Program-made: the position numbers and the translations under genes
NCBI GenBank assembly: GCA_036426205.1
Contig: CM071573.1
Span: 40,377,606 to 40,441,605, forward strand
Reading direction: 5' to 3'
DNA from: Ascaphus truei
Taxonomy: Eukaryota > Chordata > Amphibia > Anura > Ascaphidae
DNA: 64,000 nucleotides
In this document: in pieces, positions 33,556-46,844 of the stretch
Layout of the letters: each line of letters begins with the position of its first letter
Numbering within the stretch: the stretch's first letter is position 1
Notes under the pieces: model-generated
The model's database searches: none
What the model was told of the DNA's origin: nothing
What the model saw: the letters and a program-made list of their open reading frames with translations, nothing else

Positions 33556-33709
33556 GTTGCCACCTTCTATTGAGCTTGAGTGCTACCATTGGGTTCTTTT
33601 CTCCACAAGTTCTCTTCTATTGAAGGCTAACCCATAGATAACAATTTTTAGATCTTTTTATTATATATTTATTTATCTTGCCTTTGGCTGTATCCTCCCC
33701 TCCAAATTC

Positions 33710-33920
33710 CATCAACATGGCTGCGCTACGGCACGTAATGCCCATTGCCATAACAACAAGATGCTCCGTGACGTCAAGCGGCATCAAGTTGACATGACGA
33801 CAAGGGGACGCATTATGGCGGCGAGGCATCACGTGATGCCATATTGTCATGGCAACAAGTCACCGCCTGACATCAGTGTCTCGTTGTCATGGCAACGGGG
33901 TGCGTCACGTCATGTAATTT
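33710..33920. repeat. CpG/CATGGCAAC-rich repeat fragment
   Basis: Several CCATTGCCATAACAAC, GTCATGGCAACAAG and GCATCACGTGATGCC blocks in both orientations, similar to the core of the hAT MITE at 57743. Confidence 0.45.
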
Positions 33921-34344
33921 GTTTTATAAATAATTTTTTATTGCACTAGGATGGGGCGCTCTCTTTTCTTCCGTTTTTATAGATCTACTGGGAGGTCGTT
34001 GGTTCCACGTAGAAGGCTGCCAGTATCCTGCAAAGAGTGCTATTCTTGATTTGAGTATACATTTTTTATTCATCCAGTCATGGTTTTTTATCCACATTGA
34101 TTTTTTCCAACATTTTTTTTTATCACAGCCATTTTTTGATCTATGGTTTTATAGACACTAGCAATCTTTTTGTTTAGGATATTTACATATTTATATGTTT
34201 GTTTATCATTTTTCATGTTTTTAGAGATATCTCTTTGCTATTGAAATATAGTATAATAAATATAGTTAATCATAATTTCAAATAATTTCTATATGTTCAA
34301 TTTACAAGTGTACAGTATATAGATCCCAACAGGCGCAGTCTTTT

Positions 34345-34346
<2 letters not shown>

Positions 34347-34407
<61 letters not shown>

Positions 34408-34430
34408 ATACTGTATATATATATACAGTG
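34347..34430. repeat. TA/GT microsatellite
   Basis: TATATA runs with GTGTGTGT inside. Confidence 0.95.
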
Positions 34431-34780
34431 TTCGACAAACCTATACATCTGCACGCCCCGGGCTAGTGGATTTAACATCGTGGCGAGCTCCTATTGGCCC
34501 AAGCAGTACACGTGTGGTACTAGGTGGCGAGTAGATTTTTTTGTTCAGCGAGTAGATTTTTTGGTGCTCAACCCTGTTATAACGCTGTTCTAGGGGTCCA
34601 AAGAATCACATCGCGATGTAAGCGGATCGCGTTAGAAATAATGTACAATTGTATACACTGTACAATAAAGTATTTAAGACACCAATAATCGTGTTGTAAA
34701 GTATTCATAAATACGAAAATTGGGAGTCGAGCTTGCATCGCGTTATAAGCGGATTCGCGTTATAACGGGGTTGAGCTGTA
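34430..34780. mobile_element. Two joined MITE fragments
   Basis: CAGTGTTCGACAAACC starts one element (34430-34565). GCTCAACCCTGTTATAACGC at 34568 and GCGTTATAACGGGGTTGAGC at 34758 are the inverted ends of the second, related to the 11159-11819 MITE. Confidence 0.6.
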
Positions 34781-35479
34781 TATATATATATTTATATATA
34801 TGTGTGTGTGTTAAAACAGCTGATCAGTTTTTTTTACAGAAAGGAAACTGGGGTCCGTAGCTAAAACCCCTCTTATGGTGTCTGCGGTCCAAAGAGAAGC
34901 CATTATGTCATTGGTTGCAGCTTCCTATTGGACGCGCATTTCAAGCCCTTTAAAAACCAGGAAGTACTACCAGTGACTTCACTCAAAAGTATATTGGAAA
35001 TCTAGGGAGTGGGGCGTTCCCCATAGCTGAAAATAGAGGGGTTCATCTCCAGAGTATGACCGGTTACCATCTGGTAAAAAAGTGGGGTTAGTTAAGGGGG
35101 ATTGTTGCTTCTGCTGTGATAGTAAGACTCTTTGTTACTAACACCCTAAACGGGTGGAAGAGATTTGGCTCCAGCACATTTTTTGTCTTAAATACGTGTA
35201 TATAATTTCCCCAGTTTTAGTGACGTGTTTTTACACTGGCTTTTTTTTTTGTAAACAAAGACCTCGCACAGTTGTGTTCTTGTAATAAGAGCCACTAAAG
35301 TTCGAGCTGCAGAACACTGACGCCCAATATTTTTCATAGCTGCCAACTTTTAATAACACTTTGCAGAGACTCTCCCATTTATTCAAATGAAAGTACTAGG
35401 TTGTATGTAATGGGATATTCAGAAGGAGATGGGACAGATGGATACAGTAAACTGAAAATCAAACCTAGCTCTCTATAAC

Positions 35480-36125
35480 ACCATATGCATTCACTCTCTG
35501 TGCTAACGCCAACACTACTGTATATTCTCTCTGGCACTGTCCTCTCTATTTGGCTCTCAGCCCTCGTCCCCAAATATACCCCTAAACGCCCCCTCCATTC
35601 TGCCCACAACATCCGCCTTTCCTCCTGCGTTATTACCTCCTCTCACTCCCGCCTACAAGACTTCTCCCATGCTGCCCCCTCTCTTGGGAATTCCCTACCA
35701 CGTAATATCAGACAATTAAAAGTGCTCTAAAAACTCACCTTTTTAAGGGAACCTATCTGGCATAACTCTAACATTCCCCCCCCCCTGCACCCCTATTGGT
35801 ACCACCTGTGTGGCTGGACCAAACACCACACTATCTAACACCCCCTAACATCCACACCCCCAAACCTTAATTGGTCCAGTTGTGTGTCTGTACCATACTC
35901 CATCCTCACAACAAGCAGCTACTTTTCCTTTTGTTTCAACATTGCCCCTTATTCCCTCTACACTGTAAGCTCTCCGGTGCAAGGCCCTCATTACCTTCTG
36001 TATATGTTTGCACTTGTCTGTCCTTATTTGTATATCCATTCTTTTTATGTAATTAATGTCACTCTGTACTCCCCATTGTGCTGTGCTGCAGAATGAGTGG
36101 GCGCTTTACAAATAAGTGATGATGA
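35480..36125 (+). mobile_element. CR1/L2/Rex1-type LINE, 3' fragment
   Basis: The plus strand ends an ORF2-like frame with SRLQDFSHAAPSLGNSLP. This is the (A)FSxAAPxLWNSLP motif at the C-terminus of L2/CR1/Rex1 reverse-transcriptase proteins. A 3' UTR follows, with CTGTAAGCTCTCCGG and GCGCTTTACAAATAA, and a GATGATGATA tail. Truncated copies lie at 19205-19480 and 49230-49745. Confidence 0.7.
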
Positions 36126-36129
36126 TACT

Positions 36130-38216
36130 GTAATAATAACAATAATAACATCCAATATACCGTGAAGTCATCTTCTTCGTGCTGGAGAAGAGTTCAGCTC
36201 CATTTAAGTGATTGGGATTAAAGTGTTTTAAAAGCATGGGGATGATTGCTTCACATCATTAAAGGTCCTTCTTTGCCCTCCATGCTTCTTTAACCTGTTA
36301 ATGTCACTGTGCTACAGTCTTTTGCCTTGCGCAGGCAGAAGAAAGCAAAGGGGTAGAGTGAAAGTCAAGGTTTTGACCTCTCTGAAGTATCGATGGAGTT
36401 ACACATGCAGCTAATGGTAGTGCCCCAATTATCGTGCAGTATGGTGCTTAATCACACCAGTTTGCAACTCGCAGCTTCACCAAATTACATTTCAAATGGT
36501 ACAATGACGCATTGAAACGCGTGTCGGCGGTAACACGTTATCATGCGAGAACATTGGCTACATCTGTACTTGACAGTTGGCAACAATGTCCACAATCTCT
36601 GGCTTTGAACACCTCATATTCAGAGAAAGATAAAAATAATGATAGTCTCTCCGTGTTTCATGGGGTTCCTAAATTAACAAATAAAATGCTTACCTGGTCC
36701 TTGAATATGATTCGAAGACATGGAAATGATTTCATAATAATGAAACTCCTGCAGAGCTCAGTGGCCATACAATTCTGCAGAGAATACATTGAGTGAAAAG
36801 TTGGTACCCTCCGGACAGGTAAGAAAAGGGGGGAGTAATGGGAGGGTTGAGGTCCCCTAAAGAGAGGGTAGAGAAAGTGGAAGATGGTGTTGAGAGAGGG
36901 TTAGGAAGGGGAGGGGGCAGCAGAGTTAGGTCTTGTGGCTTTCAGAGGGGTAGACAGTAACACTTCCTGCCCCCTTGATGAAGTAGATGACCAAATATGG
37001 CCAGATAGTCTCCCCCTCATAATGTTATGCCCCATATAAGGGCATCTACATCATCCAGGGGGGAGGAATTACAGTACAGCCTGCATCTTACAGTACCTTC
37101 AGCGCTGCAGGGACACGGCTGCAGACGGGGAGACGTCTGCACAGTTCCTCTGAAAGGTAAGTACCAATATTTCTCTTCCTACACATGGCCCAAAAGGATT
37201 AATGTTGTGGGGTCCTATTCAGATGCATGGAACCCCACAGAGTTAATCCTCCTGGCCAGTTTACTGCAGCCACAGGAGAACAGTCAAAATCGCGGCACTG
37301 AGGACAGTAAGTCTTGCCACATCTATGCTAAATTTAGACATTGTTCAAAAAAGTGTTATTAAATCGGCGCACTATACTAAAAAGTGCAATTCATATATAT
37401 GAAAACATTTCAGTGAACAAATCATTCTGTGGTGTAATACCAAATAGTAAAAGTGCAGTGTTCCCACACACATAGAAGTACCGGTCATCTGCTGCCACTG
37501 ATGGACATGCTTAAAAGAACATAGATTGTGAGTACACAGTCTATAGGTTACACTGAACTCTATTAATTTAAATAGACATATTGAACTATTTTGTGTTTTT
37601 TTTATTCACATATCTGCACTCCCCAACGACTGGACTACTAAATTTAGACGACAGATACTTTATCCTATAATTTGTACTTACAGTATATTGATCCAGAGGA
37701 AGGCAAACAAAAAAAAACAGTGATACTGTATATATTTGCCGAGTGTCCGCCGATGTTAGTGGAGAAGACAGGACAGGCTTTCAGGAAATAGAGCTCTCAT
37801 CTCGTACATGGGTGCAGCGCCTCCATTCCCCGCAGGCCCCATAAGTGCTGGGTGCAGTCCCTGCAGGAAAAACCATCTTGCACTCCCCTGATAAACTGCA
37901 GTCACAGGCAGGAGTATAAAAGCAGCAACTGGTCATTATTCTTCATAGTACAACAGTACATTACAGCATACAACAGGCACACTCTTCTTAGGGTCCCTAA
38001 ACTCAGCCCCCAGGGCTTGAGGCCCCAAAGGTCTATCCTTTGGTCCCCTACTCACTGGTGGAGTAAGGGGTAGTATCCCACTCCCTTGCGGGAGGGGAAG
38101 GAAGGTGGCCAAAGCCCTTGCTCCACACTTCCAACAACCACTACATTTTGATCTGCAGTCCCTTTGAAAACCCGTGTCCTAGTTCTTAGCCCCTTATAGG
38201 GCAGCACACAGGCCTC
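36130..38216. other. No gene recognised
   Basis: Mostly plain sequence with an AACGCGTGTCGG motif at 36517. The 94-codon frame at 36512-36796 and the 111-codon frame at 37027-37362 show no family I know, and I do not call them genes. Confidence 0.4.
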
Positions 38217-38245
38217 AGCCCCCCCCCCCCCCCCCCCCCCCACAC
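38217..38245. repeat. Poly(C) run
   Basis: About 23 C followed by CACACACA. Confidence 0.95.
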
Positions 38246-38344
38246 ACACACAAGGGAGTATACTGCAGTGAAACCCAGATTAACCCTAATACTGCCTGCA
38301 CTGGTACCAAGGCTTATGTGTTAGGTAGGGCAGATTAGTAGCCA

Positions 38345-39860
38345 AGAGGATGCAACTGTATACTTTTTTTTTTTTTTAAAGATATCTATTGTATCTGCCA
38401 TCACAGTCTCCATGGGTAATGAAATCCACATTGTAATTGCCCTTACTGTAAAGAACACTTTCCTGTGTTGCTGGTGAAATCTCCTTTCCTCCAACCTTAA
38501 GGGATGTCCCTGTGTCCTTTGTACTGCCCTTGGGATGAATAATTATTTTGAAAGCTAAATATAATTGTATATAATTATCATATCCCCTCTTAGACGCTTC
38601 TTTTCTAATGTAAAGAAATCTAATTTAGCTAGCCTCTCCTCATAAATCAGATTTTTCTATCCACTTTATTAATTTGGTGACTCTACTCTGCACTTTTTCT
38701 ATTTTCATAATGCCTTTTTTATGAAGTGGTGCCTAAAAATGTACTCTATATTGAAGGTGTGGTCTTACTAATGCTTTGTAATTATGCTTACTTCCCATCC
38801 ATCCATTGCCCATTTAATCCAAGATCTTGTTTGCCTTTGAAGCTACTGCCTGACATTGTGCACTATTGCTAAACCTGCTCTCTATAATCACTCCTAAATC
38901 CTTCTCCATCAAGGATTAACCTAATTTTGCCTTATTTAATTTGTAAATTACCTGTTTATTCTTGTTTCCCAAATGCATAACCTTACATTTATCTGTATTA
39001 AACCTCATCTGCCATTTACCTGCCCAAGTTTCCAGTCTATTCAAGTCCTTCTGGAGAGAAATTACTCCGGCTCTGATTCTACTGCCTTACACAATTTAGT
39101 GTCATCAGCAAAGATGGAGACTGTGCTTTCTATGGCAACCTCAAATTCACTAATAAATAAGTTAAAAAGCAGGGGTCCCAGTTCCGATCCTTGAGGTACT
39201 CCACTCACAACTTTGGCCCCACATGAAAAGGTTCCATTTATGACAACTCTCTGTTGTCTATCCTTCAACCAGTTTTCAACCGAGGTGCAAATTTGCTTTA
39301 TTTTGTCCACTAACCTCGTGTGGCACTGACCGTATCAAAAGCATTTGCAAAATCTAATCATCAACTGCATTACCCTGGTATAAATTCCTACTTACCTCCT
39401 CAAAGAAACTTATACGGTAAGTTTGGCACGACCTATCCGTCATAAATTCATGCTGATTATTACTAATAAATGTATTATCCATTAGGTATTTCTGAATATA
39501 TCTCAAACTAAACCCCACTATTGATGTCAGTCTTACAGGTCTGTATTTCCCTGGTTGTGATCTAGCTCCCTCTTTAAATATAGGCACCACGTCTGCTTAA
39601 TGCCAATCCTGTGGTACTGAGCCTGTAGAAATGGAGTCCTTGAATATTGAATGTAATATTTTGGCTATTACTGAACTTACCTCCTTATGAACCTTTGGGT
39701 GCCTGTCATCAGGGCCAGGTGCTTTATTTACTTTAATTTTATCAAGTTGCCTATGCACCTTTTCCTAAATTAGCCAATTGTTCCGTACTATAGAGGTTGT
39801 GGCTTCCTACCGTGGCAATATTTGTGCAATTGATTCCTCCCTGGTAAATCTAGAGGCAAA
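38345..39860 (-). mobile_element. CR1 LINE, decayed ORF2 (reverse transcriptase)
   Basis: Minus-strand pieces in order are VPIFKEGARSQPGKYRPVRL (about 39590-39530), SNNQHEFMTDRSC, FFEEVSRNLYQGNA, SVENWLKDRQQRVVINGTFS, SGVPQGSELGPLLFNLFI and the catalytic FADDTKL (about 39110-39090). Then comes the CR1 thumb and C-terminal region, read in several frames, down to about 38390. Frameshifts and stops are numerous, so it is dead. It covers more of the element than the plus-strand piece at 12080-12450. Confidence 0.9.
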
Positions 39861-40734
39861 GAAGCAATGTTTGGACAGAAAATGAGAGAATTCAGTCAGT
39901 GGTTGGATCTCAGCTGAAACGTTTGGCAAGCTTGGTCCTACCAAGCAAAGGAGGGGTTAAATGAAACAAAGAAGATGGGATTCCTTGATAAAACGTACAT
40001 TAGTTAAAAAAAAGAGAAAAAATAATTAGATTTTTTTTTCTCCTCAGTTTTTTGTTACAATTTTATTAGTCGAAGTGCAGAGTTTATCATGTTGTCTGAT
40101 ATTATAATTCCCTTCTCATGAACAACTGTCCTCGGTTTAAAAAAAAAAAAGCACGCCATTGAATTCTAAATCCGGAGGTGTCCTCCTGAAATATCTGTCT
40201 AAACTGCTGGCTAATTCATCCAGATTAAGATCACTCTATGCTTTCAGGGCTGAAATGGGCTTGAGCAGCCATAACAGAATTGTATTATTTCATTAGTCCT
40301 TTGTAGCTGTCGTTATATTCTATTCCAGGCACCATAACTTGAAAAGTTTGCAAATATGTTCTGCTTTGTATGGTGTAGAATTGGACCCCTGTTTGACCTG
40401 TTGAGTGTTTTTTTAAAAACTTGAAACATTTGTACCCTGTAATTTTCCCCTGAATATGGCTGCAGTTATTTTATTTTTAGATCCCAACATTTTATTTTGA
40501 GAGGCTTGTAGTTTGCAGAATGTGGGATATAAAGGTCAATAGTGTTTTGTTTTTTTCTTCCTTGCTTTGCTGTCCTTTTTAATTTTTTAACTTTTGACTT
40601 TTTTGTTTCTAAAAAACACAACCCCAGCCTACATTTCTTTAATCTGAAATGTATAATTACTTACAATAATCTAACACTACTCTTCTCCTTCTCTCCCTCT
40701 TTGGGGTATTTTCAAAGCTCAATAATGATGCATT

Positions 40735-41260
40735 AAGTGCTGTTTTCTGCAGTAACGAGCGTAACTATAACGGGCGTTAGTGCTAATGATATGAGAGGCG
40801 TTCCCTGTAACCGCGCAGATCCCCAGAGCGTCGTTATAGTTACCGCAGGGATTTAACGCTACGTTAGTAAGGATAGCGCTAAAGGTGGCGTTACTCACAC
40901 CCAGGCCCTGATATAGGTCTGTTACAGGGTCGGGATACGTGTAAGACCACAGTACGATTTAACTAGCAGATTGTTATTTACAGGGCTCTTTTCCTCTCCT
41001 CTCTTATCTTTTTTTTACTTTAATGAAACACCTATTCAGTGTCTGGATGGGAGTAACGCCCCCTTTGGGTAAGGCCGGCTTACCGCCATGTTATGTGAAA
41101 GTAACGCAGGGCACTGCTAACTTCACATGGGGTTAAGCCGATGCTAATGAGAAATTAACGATAGTTGTTTTTGCATGTATTTAGGTTTAAACCCAGGGAA
41201 ACTAACGTCCATTACCTATTTAGTACCCTCACTTAATAGGCCAGAGTTTTAAAGACAGAC
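40735..41260. repeat. Probable MITE-like repeat rich in TAACG/CGTTA
   Basis: GTAACGAGCGTAACTATAACG and opposing GCGTTA/TAACGC blocks recur on both strands. The ends were not defined. Confidence 0.4.
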
Positions 41261-41371
41261 TTCTGAAGATCCTACCATTAGGTTATATATATATACTTAA
41301 TATATATAAATTATATTAGTATATAAGATATATATATAGCTATCTATATATTCTATATCATCTAGATCATA

Positions 41372-42961
41372 TCGTGGCGGGAAAAAGTTTGTGAACCCCT
41401 TAGGATTTTCACATATTTCAAATATTTTAAACCTAAAATGTTATTAGATCTTAATCTAAATCCTAATAATAGATAACGATAACTTGATCAAACAAATGAC
41501 ATAAGAACATGATACTTTTTCAACATTTAGTTATCCACAAATGATTCAACATTCAATAGCCATTCGTGAAAAAGTAAGAGAACCTTTAGATTCAGGACCT
41601 GGTGGCGCCCCCTTGAGCAGCAATGACTTCAAGTAAGCGTTTCCTGTAATTGCTGGTCAGTCTCTCACATCGGGTTTGAGGAATTTTGGCCCATTCCTCC
41701 TTACAGAACTGCTTCAACTCAGTGACATTTGAGGGCTTCCTTGCATGGACAGCTCACTTCAGGTCCTGCCACAACATTAAGATGGGGTTTAGGTCCGGAC
41801 TTTGACTAGGCCATTCTAAAACGCAGAATTTCTTCTTCTGCAGCTATTGCATTGTAGATTTGCTTGTATGTTTAGGATCATTGTCTTGCTGAATGACCCA
41901 CTTTTGGTTCAGCTTCAGCTCATGGACGAATGGCCTGACTTTCTCCTCTAAAAACCTGATACAATGCAGAATTCATTGTTGTGTCGATGGCAAGACATCC
42001 AGATCCTGAGGCAGCAAAGCAGCCCAAACCATCACACTCCCACCACCATGCTTAATGGTTGGGCTGAGGTTCTTCTGTTCGAACACAGTGTTTGGTTTTC
42101 GCAAAATATAACGTTTCTCATTGAGGTCAAAAAGTTCTATTTCTGACTCTCCTGTCCAGAAAACATTGTTCCAGAAGTCTTGTGGATCATCTATGTGCTC
42201 TTTGGCGAACTTCAGATGGGCAGCAATATTCTTTTTAGAGGGCAGTGGTCGCCACCTGGTTATCCTTCCATGAACACCATTCTTGTTCAGTATTTTTCTG
42301 ATAGTTTACAGTAGTCATGACCACTCACATTAGCCAAGGCGAGAGTGGCCTGTAGATCCTTGAATGTTACTCTGGCTTTTTTTGTGACTTTTGATTTGCT
42401 GGTTTGTTCTTGGACAGATTTTGGTAGGATGACCGCTCCTGGGTAGAGTAACTGTGGTCTTCAACTTTCTCTACTTATCTGTCAGTGGATTGGTGGACCC
42501 CCAAATCCTTAGAAATGGTTTTGTAACCTGTTCTAGACTAATGAGCATCAATAACTGCTTTTCTGAGGACCTCAGATTTCTTTTGATCGTGGCATGACAT
42601 GTTTCCACACACCTGTATGCTGAAGACCAAACTCACCACATTTCTGATCTTTATATAGGATGAGGCCTCCCAAAGTCACACCTGAAAATCTACCTGATCA
42701 CCTGATTATAATTATCCCCTTTAATTTAGCTGATAAAACCAGGGTTTTACTTACTTTTGCACACACCCGGACTCTTAATTACTCATTGTTTGTCTAATTC
42801 ATACTTCATTCATTCTTTTGTTTCAAAAGACACAGAATTGGTTAATATAAACCCTATTGGATATTTAAGAAAATACTTGTTTTGATTCAAGACGGTTATC
42901 ATGGAAAAACTATGGAATTTCCGTAAATATCATTGGGTTCACAAACTTTTTCTCGCCACTG
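41372..42961 (-). mobile_element. Tc1/mariner-family transposon, decayed
   Basis: 1,590 bp between TA dinucleotides (41370-41371 and 42962-42963). The inverted ends are GTGGCGGGAAAAAGTTTGTG and, on the other strand, GTGGCGAGAAAAAGTTTGTG. The minus strand carries a degenerate Tc1 transposase. Its clearest part is EWPSQSPDLNPI..LWQDLK (about 41830-41765), the region around the second catalytic Asp of the DDE fold, followed by ELKQFCKEEWAKIPQTRC. Stops and frameshifts break the frame, so it is inactive. Confidence 0.93.
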
Positions 42962-43080
42962 TATATATAAAAAAAATATATATATACTGTACATATTTAT
43001 GCCCATATGCAGTAAAGGGTGATAAGCTTTAACCCATCTAAACTTACAGTCAATCGAATGGGAGTTAGGATGTGGTAAAG

Positions 43081-43332
43081 CAGGGGTGCGCTAACTAGGG
43101 GGCGCTACGGCACTTATTGAGGCCCCACGCTCTTCCCCACAACATTTAATGAAATACAGGGGGAGTGCGCAAAGCCTCTGTAAGTTCCATTAACGTGTCT
43201 CCGGCGGCTTCTGGCGACGCAGCAGGGTCACATGATGTCGGGACGTCAGAAAACATTGTAGAAAAGGTAAGGGGGGCCACAGGCAGGGGGGAGAGCAGAC
43301 GGGGTGCGGACAAAAATGTTTGCGCACCCATG
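43081..43332. mobile_element. hAT-type MITE, CpG-rich family
   Basis: CAGGGGTGCGCTAAC and the mirror GCGCACCCATG are the ends. Flanks TGGTAAAG and TGTTAAAG form an 8-bp duplication (7/8). The core is like that at 57743-58062. Confidence 0.8.
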
Positions 43333-45155
43333 TGTTAAAGAGTAGCAAGCTTTAGTGCATCTGGACCTTTAGAAAGGTAATGAGATGCAGTGATTTGATG
43401 TAAAGTAACTCTCCCATTCAGGGTTTTTCTACTGCTCACCACACGGGGTCCCTCTCAGCCAACCATTGAGTTTTGATGGAGGTAAATCATCTGAATCTTG
43501 CTTGCCAAACACAAAGGATACTATATATCATTAACCTGTATTAATAAGATACACTTCATCAATTAAATGAAAACCTGCATGTTCACGTCTGTGGGGGTTA
43601 CTGATTAAAGTGCGATAATGCCAATTGACACTACTGCATTTTATTGAACAGCTCTACATAGCATTCTTCATTTCAAGTTTAATGTTGGGTCTGTTCTCTA
43701 GCTGTATTACTGCTCCAGAGTGTCAGAAAGGCACAGGGCAGTCAGGTCTATTTATAATATTTAGTTATATATAAAAAAAATGGAATAGCCATCTATACAT
43801 TAGTTAAATAACAAATAAAACTCTAGGATATCCACTGCCCTACTGAATACTCATCAATGCTCACAAATACCCGAGTATTAAGAAGTATGTCAAAACAATA
43901 GGTAATCCAAAAAAAATTGGAGGTTGCATTCTTTAAATTCAATGTAACAATTTGATTTGTTCGATTTACATAAAACTTTATTTTGTCCAATTCCAAAAAT
44001 GTATCCTAAGAGGATATACATATTTTATAATTGCAGATGAGGTCATGTGGAATGAGGTGGGAGTTGTGATATAATGATTAAGTGATGATGCGGATGGAGA
44101 TGAATAATGAGTCAGAGTTATGGTTCACAAACCTACCCTTCTATATCACTCACCTACGTAATATTACAGTACATGAATCAGCTTCATTCTTTTGATTCCA
44201 TCACTAATAGCATTGAAGAATGAGGCTCAACAGTTATAATAGTAAGTGACCCCTTAGTGTGAGTAGCAGAAAGATAGCTGGTTATGTCCTGATTTGTAAT
44301 CCTGTATAACACTATTTAGTATATATGCTCATAGGGCAAAAAGAGCCCTAAAGATTTATCTGTGTGAAAAAGTTAACAACATATGCATGAGATGAAATAA
44401 TGGTGCCTTGGGAAAGTAGTTGAGCTGTACCTGTGGTCCTTATGTGGCCACCTCCCGCACTGCTGTCTGGGAACGAGTTATTGTTTCTACTTTATGTTGC
44501 TGTTGGACCATAGGAGCCATTCCCTCTGGGATTTTATACTCTAGGTCTCAATCCTGGCTTGTTTGTTCTCCTTATTAGGCTAGTTTTACACAGACTCAGC
44601 AACCTACTCCTTGCTACTATGCTGTACTCTTGCCAATTACAATTTATTTTGGCAAACAGGAAAGTTGTAAAGCCTGTGTGTGTTGAAGTGGAAGATTTAT
44701 GGAGTCCTGCGTGGTAATGCAAATGTGAGAATCTCAATATGCATTTAGACTTACAACACAACCACTTCGTCCCAGCCTTTGTTCACAGCAATTATCCTCT
44801 TTACTGTCAGAGGAGACTGCAATGCGTTGCTTTGTAATGTGTTCCAAGCCCCTGTCAGGAAGGGGTTAATATTTAATATCTATTATCAGCAAATACAAAT
44901 ATCACTTGTGAGCACATTCAAATGTCTCAGACAATTCTGCAACCCTACCTTTCCTCATTATCTCTTAGCATACAGTGCGTCCACTGCAGCCAGGGATTCT
45001 GGGAAATGGCATGCAAATGAGCACACATATCTATTATCAATGTTCTAAATTATGACATCATTAGATTTTGTCCAGCACTGATTTTCTCACCCCCATCTTA
45101 CTTCACTCAGGTCTCCATAGACCTGCATTGAAACATCAGATGTAGGCAGGGAATA
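43333..45155. other. No gene recognised
   Basis: Plain AT-rich sequence. A fragment around GCCAGGGATTCTGGGAAATG (44990-45035) looks like a common interspersed repeat end. No exon with convincing similarity. Confidence 0.4.
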
Positions 45156-45537
45156 CAGTAGCGACAAAGTTTATTCGAGCAAATGCCGCTCGGCAGGATG
45201 CATGGCGGCAGCGTGGAGAAGCGTTGGGAAGCGGCTCGTTCGCGTGACGTCGGTGACGTCACAGTCAAGCGAGCGCCCGGCTTCCCCGGCTTCCCCGGCT
45301 TCCCCGACTCCCCTGAAGGTTTGAAGTGAGGTAAGCGGGGGAGCGGGGAAGCAGAGGGGCACAGCAGGCGCAGCTAGAGGGTCGGGAAGATGTTTAAATT
45401 GCGCGCGGATTGGAGGGGGGGGGGGGAACGGAAGGGACGCGGCTGGATGCGGCTGATGTGCTGACTTTCCTCAGCACCAGCCGGAGTAAATCCCGGTGAA
45501 CCGGCGGCATTTGCTGCAATAAACTTTGTCGGTGCTG
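45156..45537. mobile_element. TA-target MITE
   Basis: 382 bp. The ends CAGTAGCGACAAAGTTTATT and, on the other strand, CAGCACCGACAAAGTTTATT continue inward as imperfect inverted repeats (GCAAATGCCGC). TA stands on both sides. The interior is GC-rich with GGCTTCCCC repeats (45280-45305) and a G-run (45416-45427). Confidence 0.85.
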
Positions 45538-46264
45538 TATAAGGTTTGGGTTACAATCTCGTGATCAGGTGCACCAATTTATATTATAAACAGCTATAAC
45601 AGAGTCGGAATCTCTACATGTCCATTTATCGCTCTTTTTTTGTGCACCAAAAACTCCGCCATAACTGAGATGGGATAACAACTCTAAATAAATATTACAA
45701 ACTTGATTAGCAAGCTTCTTACATTTGATAATCCAAACATGTTGCAGTGCCCCAAAGTACATTTCTTTTGTAGTTCTATATTATTATATGGAGATATGTT
45801 GAAACCTACTGTAAATGTACTTAAAGTAAAATTACTGTACTTGTTTATTACTGCTGCACTGTCTTTAATAAATTCCTCTGCCCTCTGATGAACTTGTGGG
45901 ACCCTTATAAATAAACTATTGGCAGGTCTCACTGGTAGTTCAGCTAACCCCAAAAGCTGCAGAATAGGACATGAACCGTTGAGGTGCACAGAGAACGTAC
46001 CATCTGGAATGGTTTTGTGGTAACAATAAAACCATCACTAGCTGTTTACATAGCACTTAGGCTTTACATTGCATGAAGATTCTTCCCTGTCATGAGAAAT
46101 TCTCTGAGTAGACTGGCTCTGTAATAAGCCATTAGCACTTGTAATGAGAGTGAAAGAGCGGGTTGTGTGAGTGTTAGAAAACCTGAGCAAACAAACAATC
46201 TAGTTCTATATACTGTATAAATTATATAATACATGTATAGTGCTGAATATTGCAAAACTGCAGT

Positions 46265-46420
46265 TGCATGCATTTTGTATGTATGAATAATTTCAGCGCT
46301 TTACAAACATTACAGTAGGAGGTAAATAAATTACAAACAACGTGGATAAGTACAACAGGTAAATGGCAACATAAGGCTAAAGGAGACCCTGCCCCAAAGA
46401 GCTTACAATCTAAATCTTTC
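46265..46420 (-). repeat. Interspersed repeat (SINE-like) fragment
   Basis: CAGCGCTTTACAAACATTAC...CCCCAAAGAGCTTACAATCTAA, which is shared with 63695-63850 and in part with 56270-56350 and 57530-57600. Confidence 0.6.
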
Positions 46421-46493
46421 AACCATAAAGTGTTAGAGTTGGAAAATGTAAACAAATACGTGTGTGCCTACATTTACATATTCGTCTTACTAT

Positions 46494-46844
46494 TTATTTA
46501 TTATAGATAAGCATTTGGTTCTCCTGATGTTCAAAAACGAGTTGTTGATGGAAAAAGTGGTAGCAGCCGCCGTCTTTAATTGCAAAAGTAAGCCTATTAT
46601 TTACATTTACAACTGGAGGCCAAATCACCACAGCTGAGAACAATATGGGGTAATTGTAATCAAAATCAAACACAATATTTTGCACAGCAAAATTGTCGCA
46701 TTTACACATCACACATTTAATAGTTATATGGCCTTTTTTAGGTGTCAATAGCTGGACCTCAATGAGCAAAGATGGCTGATTTACTGTGATCTCTAAATGA
46801 AACATAAAACGGAACCCAATTATTTGCACTTTAACTTTAAACAC
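46494..46844 (-). other. Open frame of 116 codons, unknown
   Basis: A hydrophobic, beta-strand-like sequence (FHLEITVNQPSLLIEVQLL; IVFDFDYNYPILFSAVVI). It is not in a tandem array and is long for an AT-rich region. No family recognised, no Kozak or splice context that decides. It could be an exon, an old transposon piece or chance. Confidence 0.2.

Noticed and set aside
32925..33563. Cys-rich minus-strand frames with a repeated CVYRGGGCSV unit
   Set aside because: Direct product of the 36-bp minisatellite; several frames are open at once.
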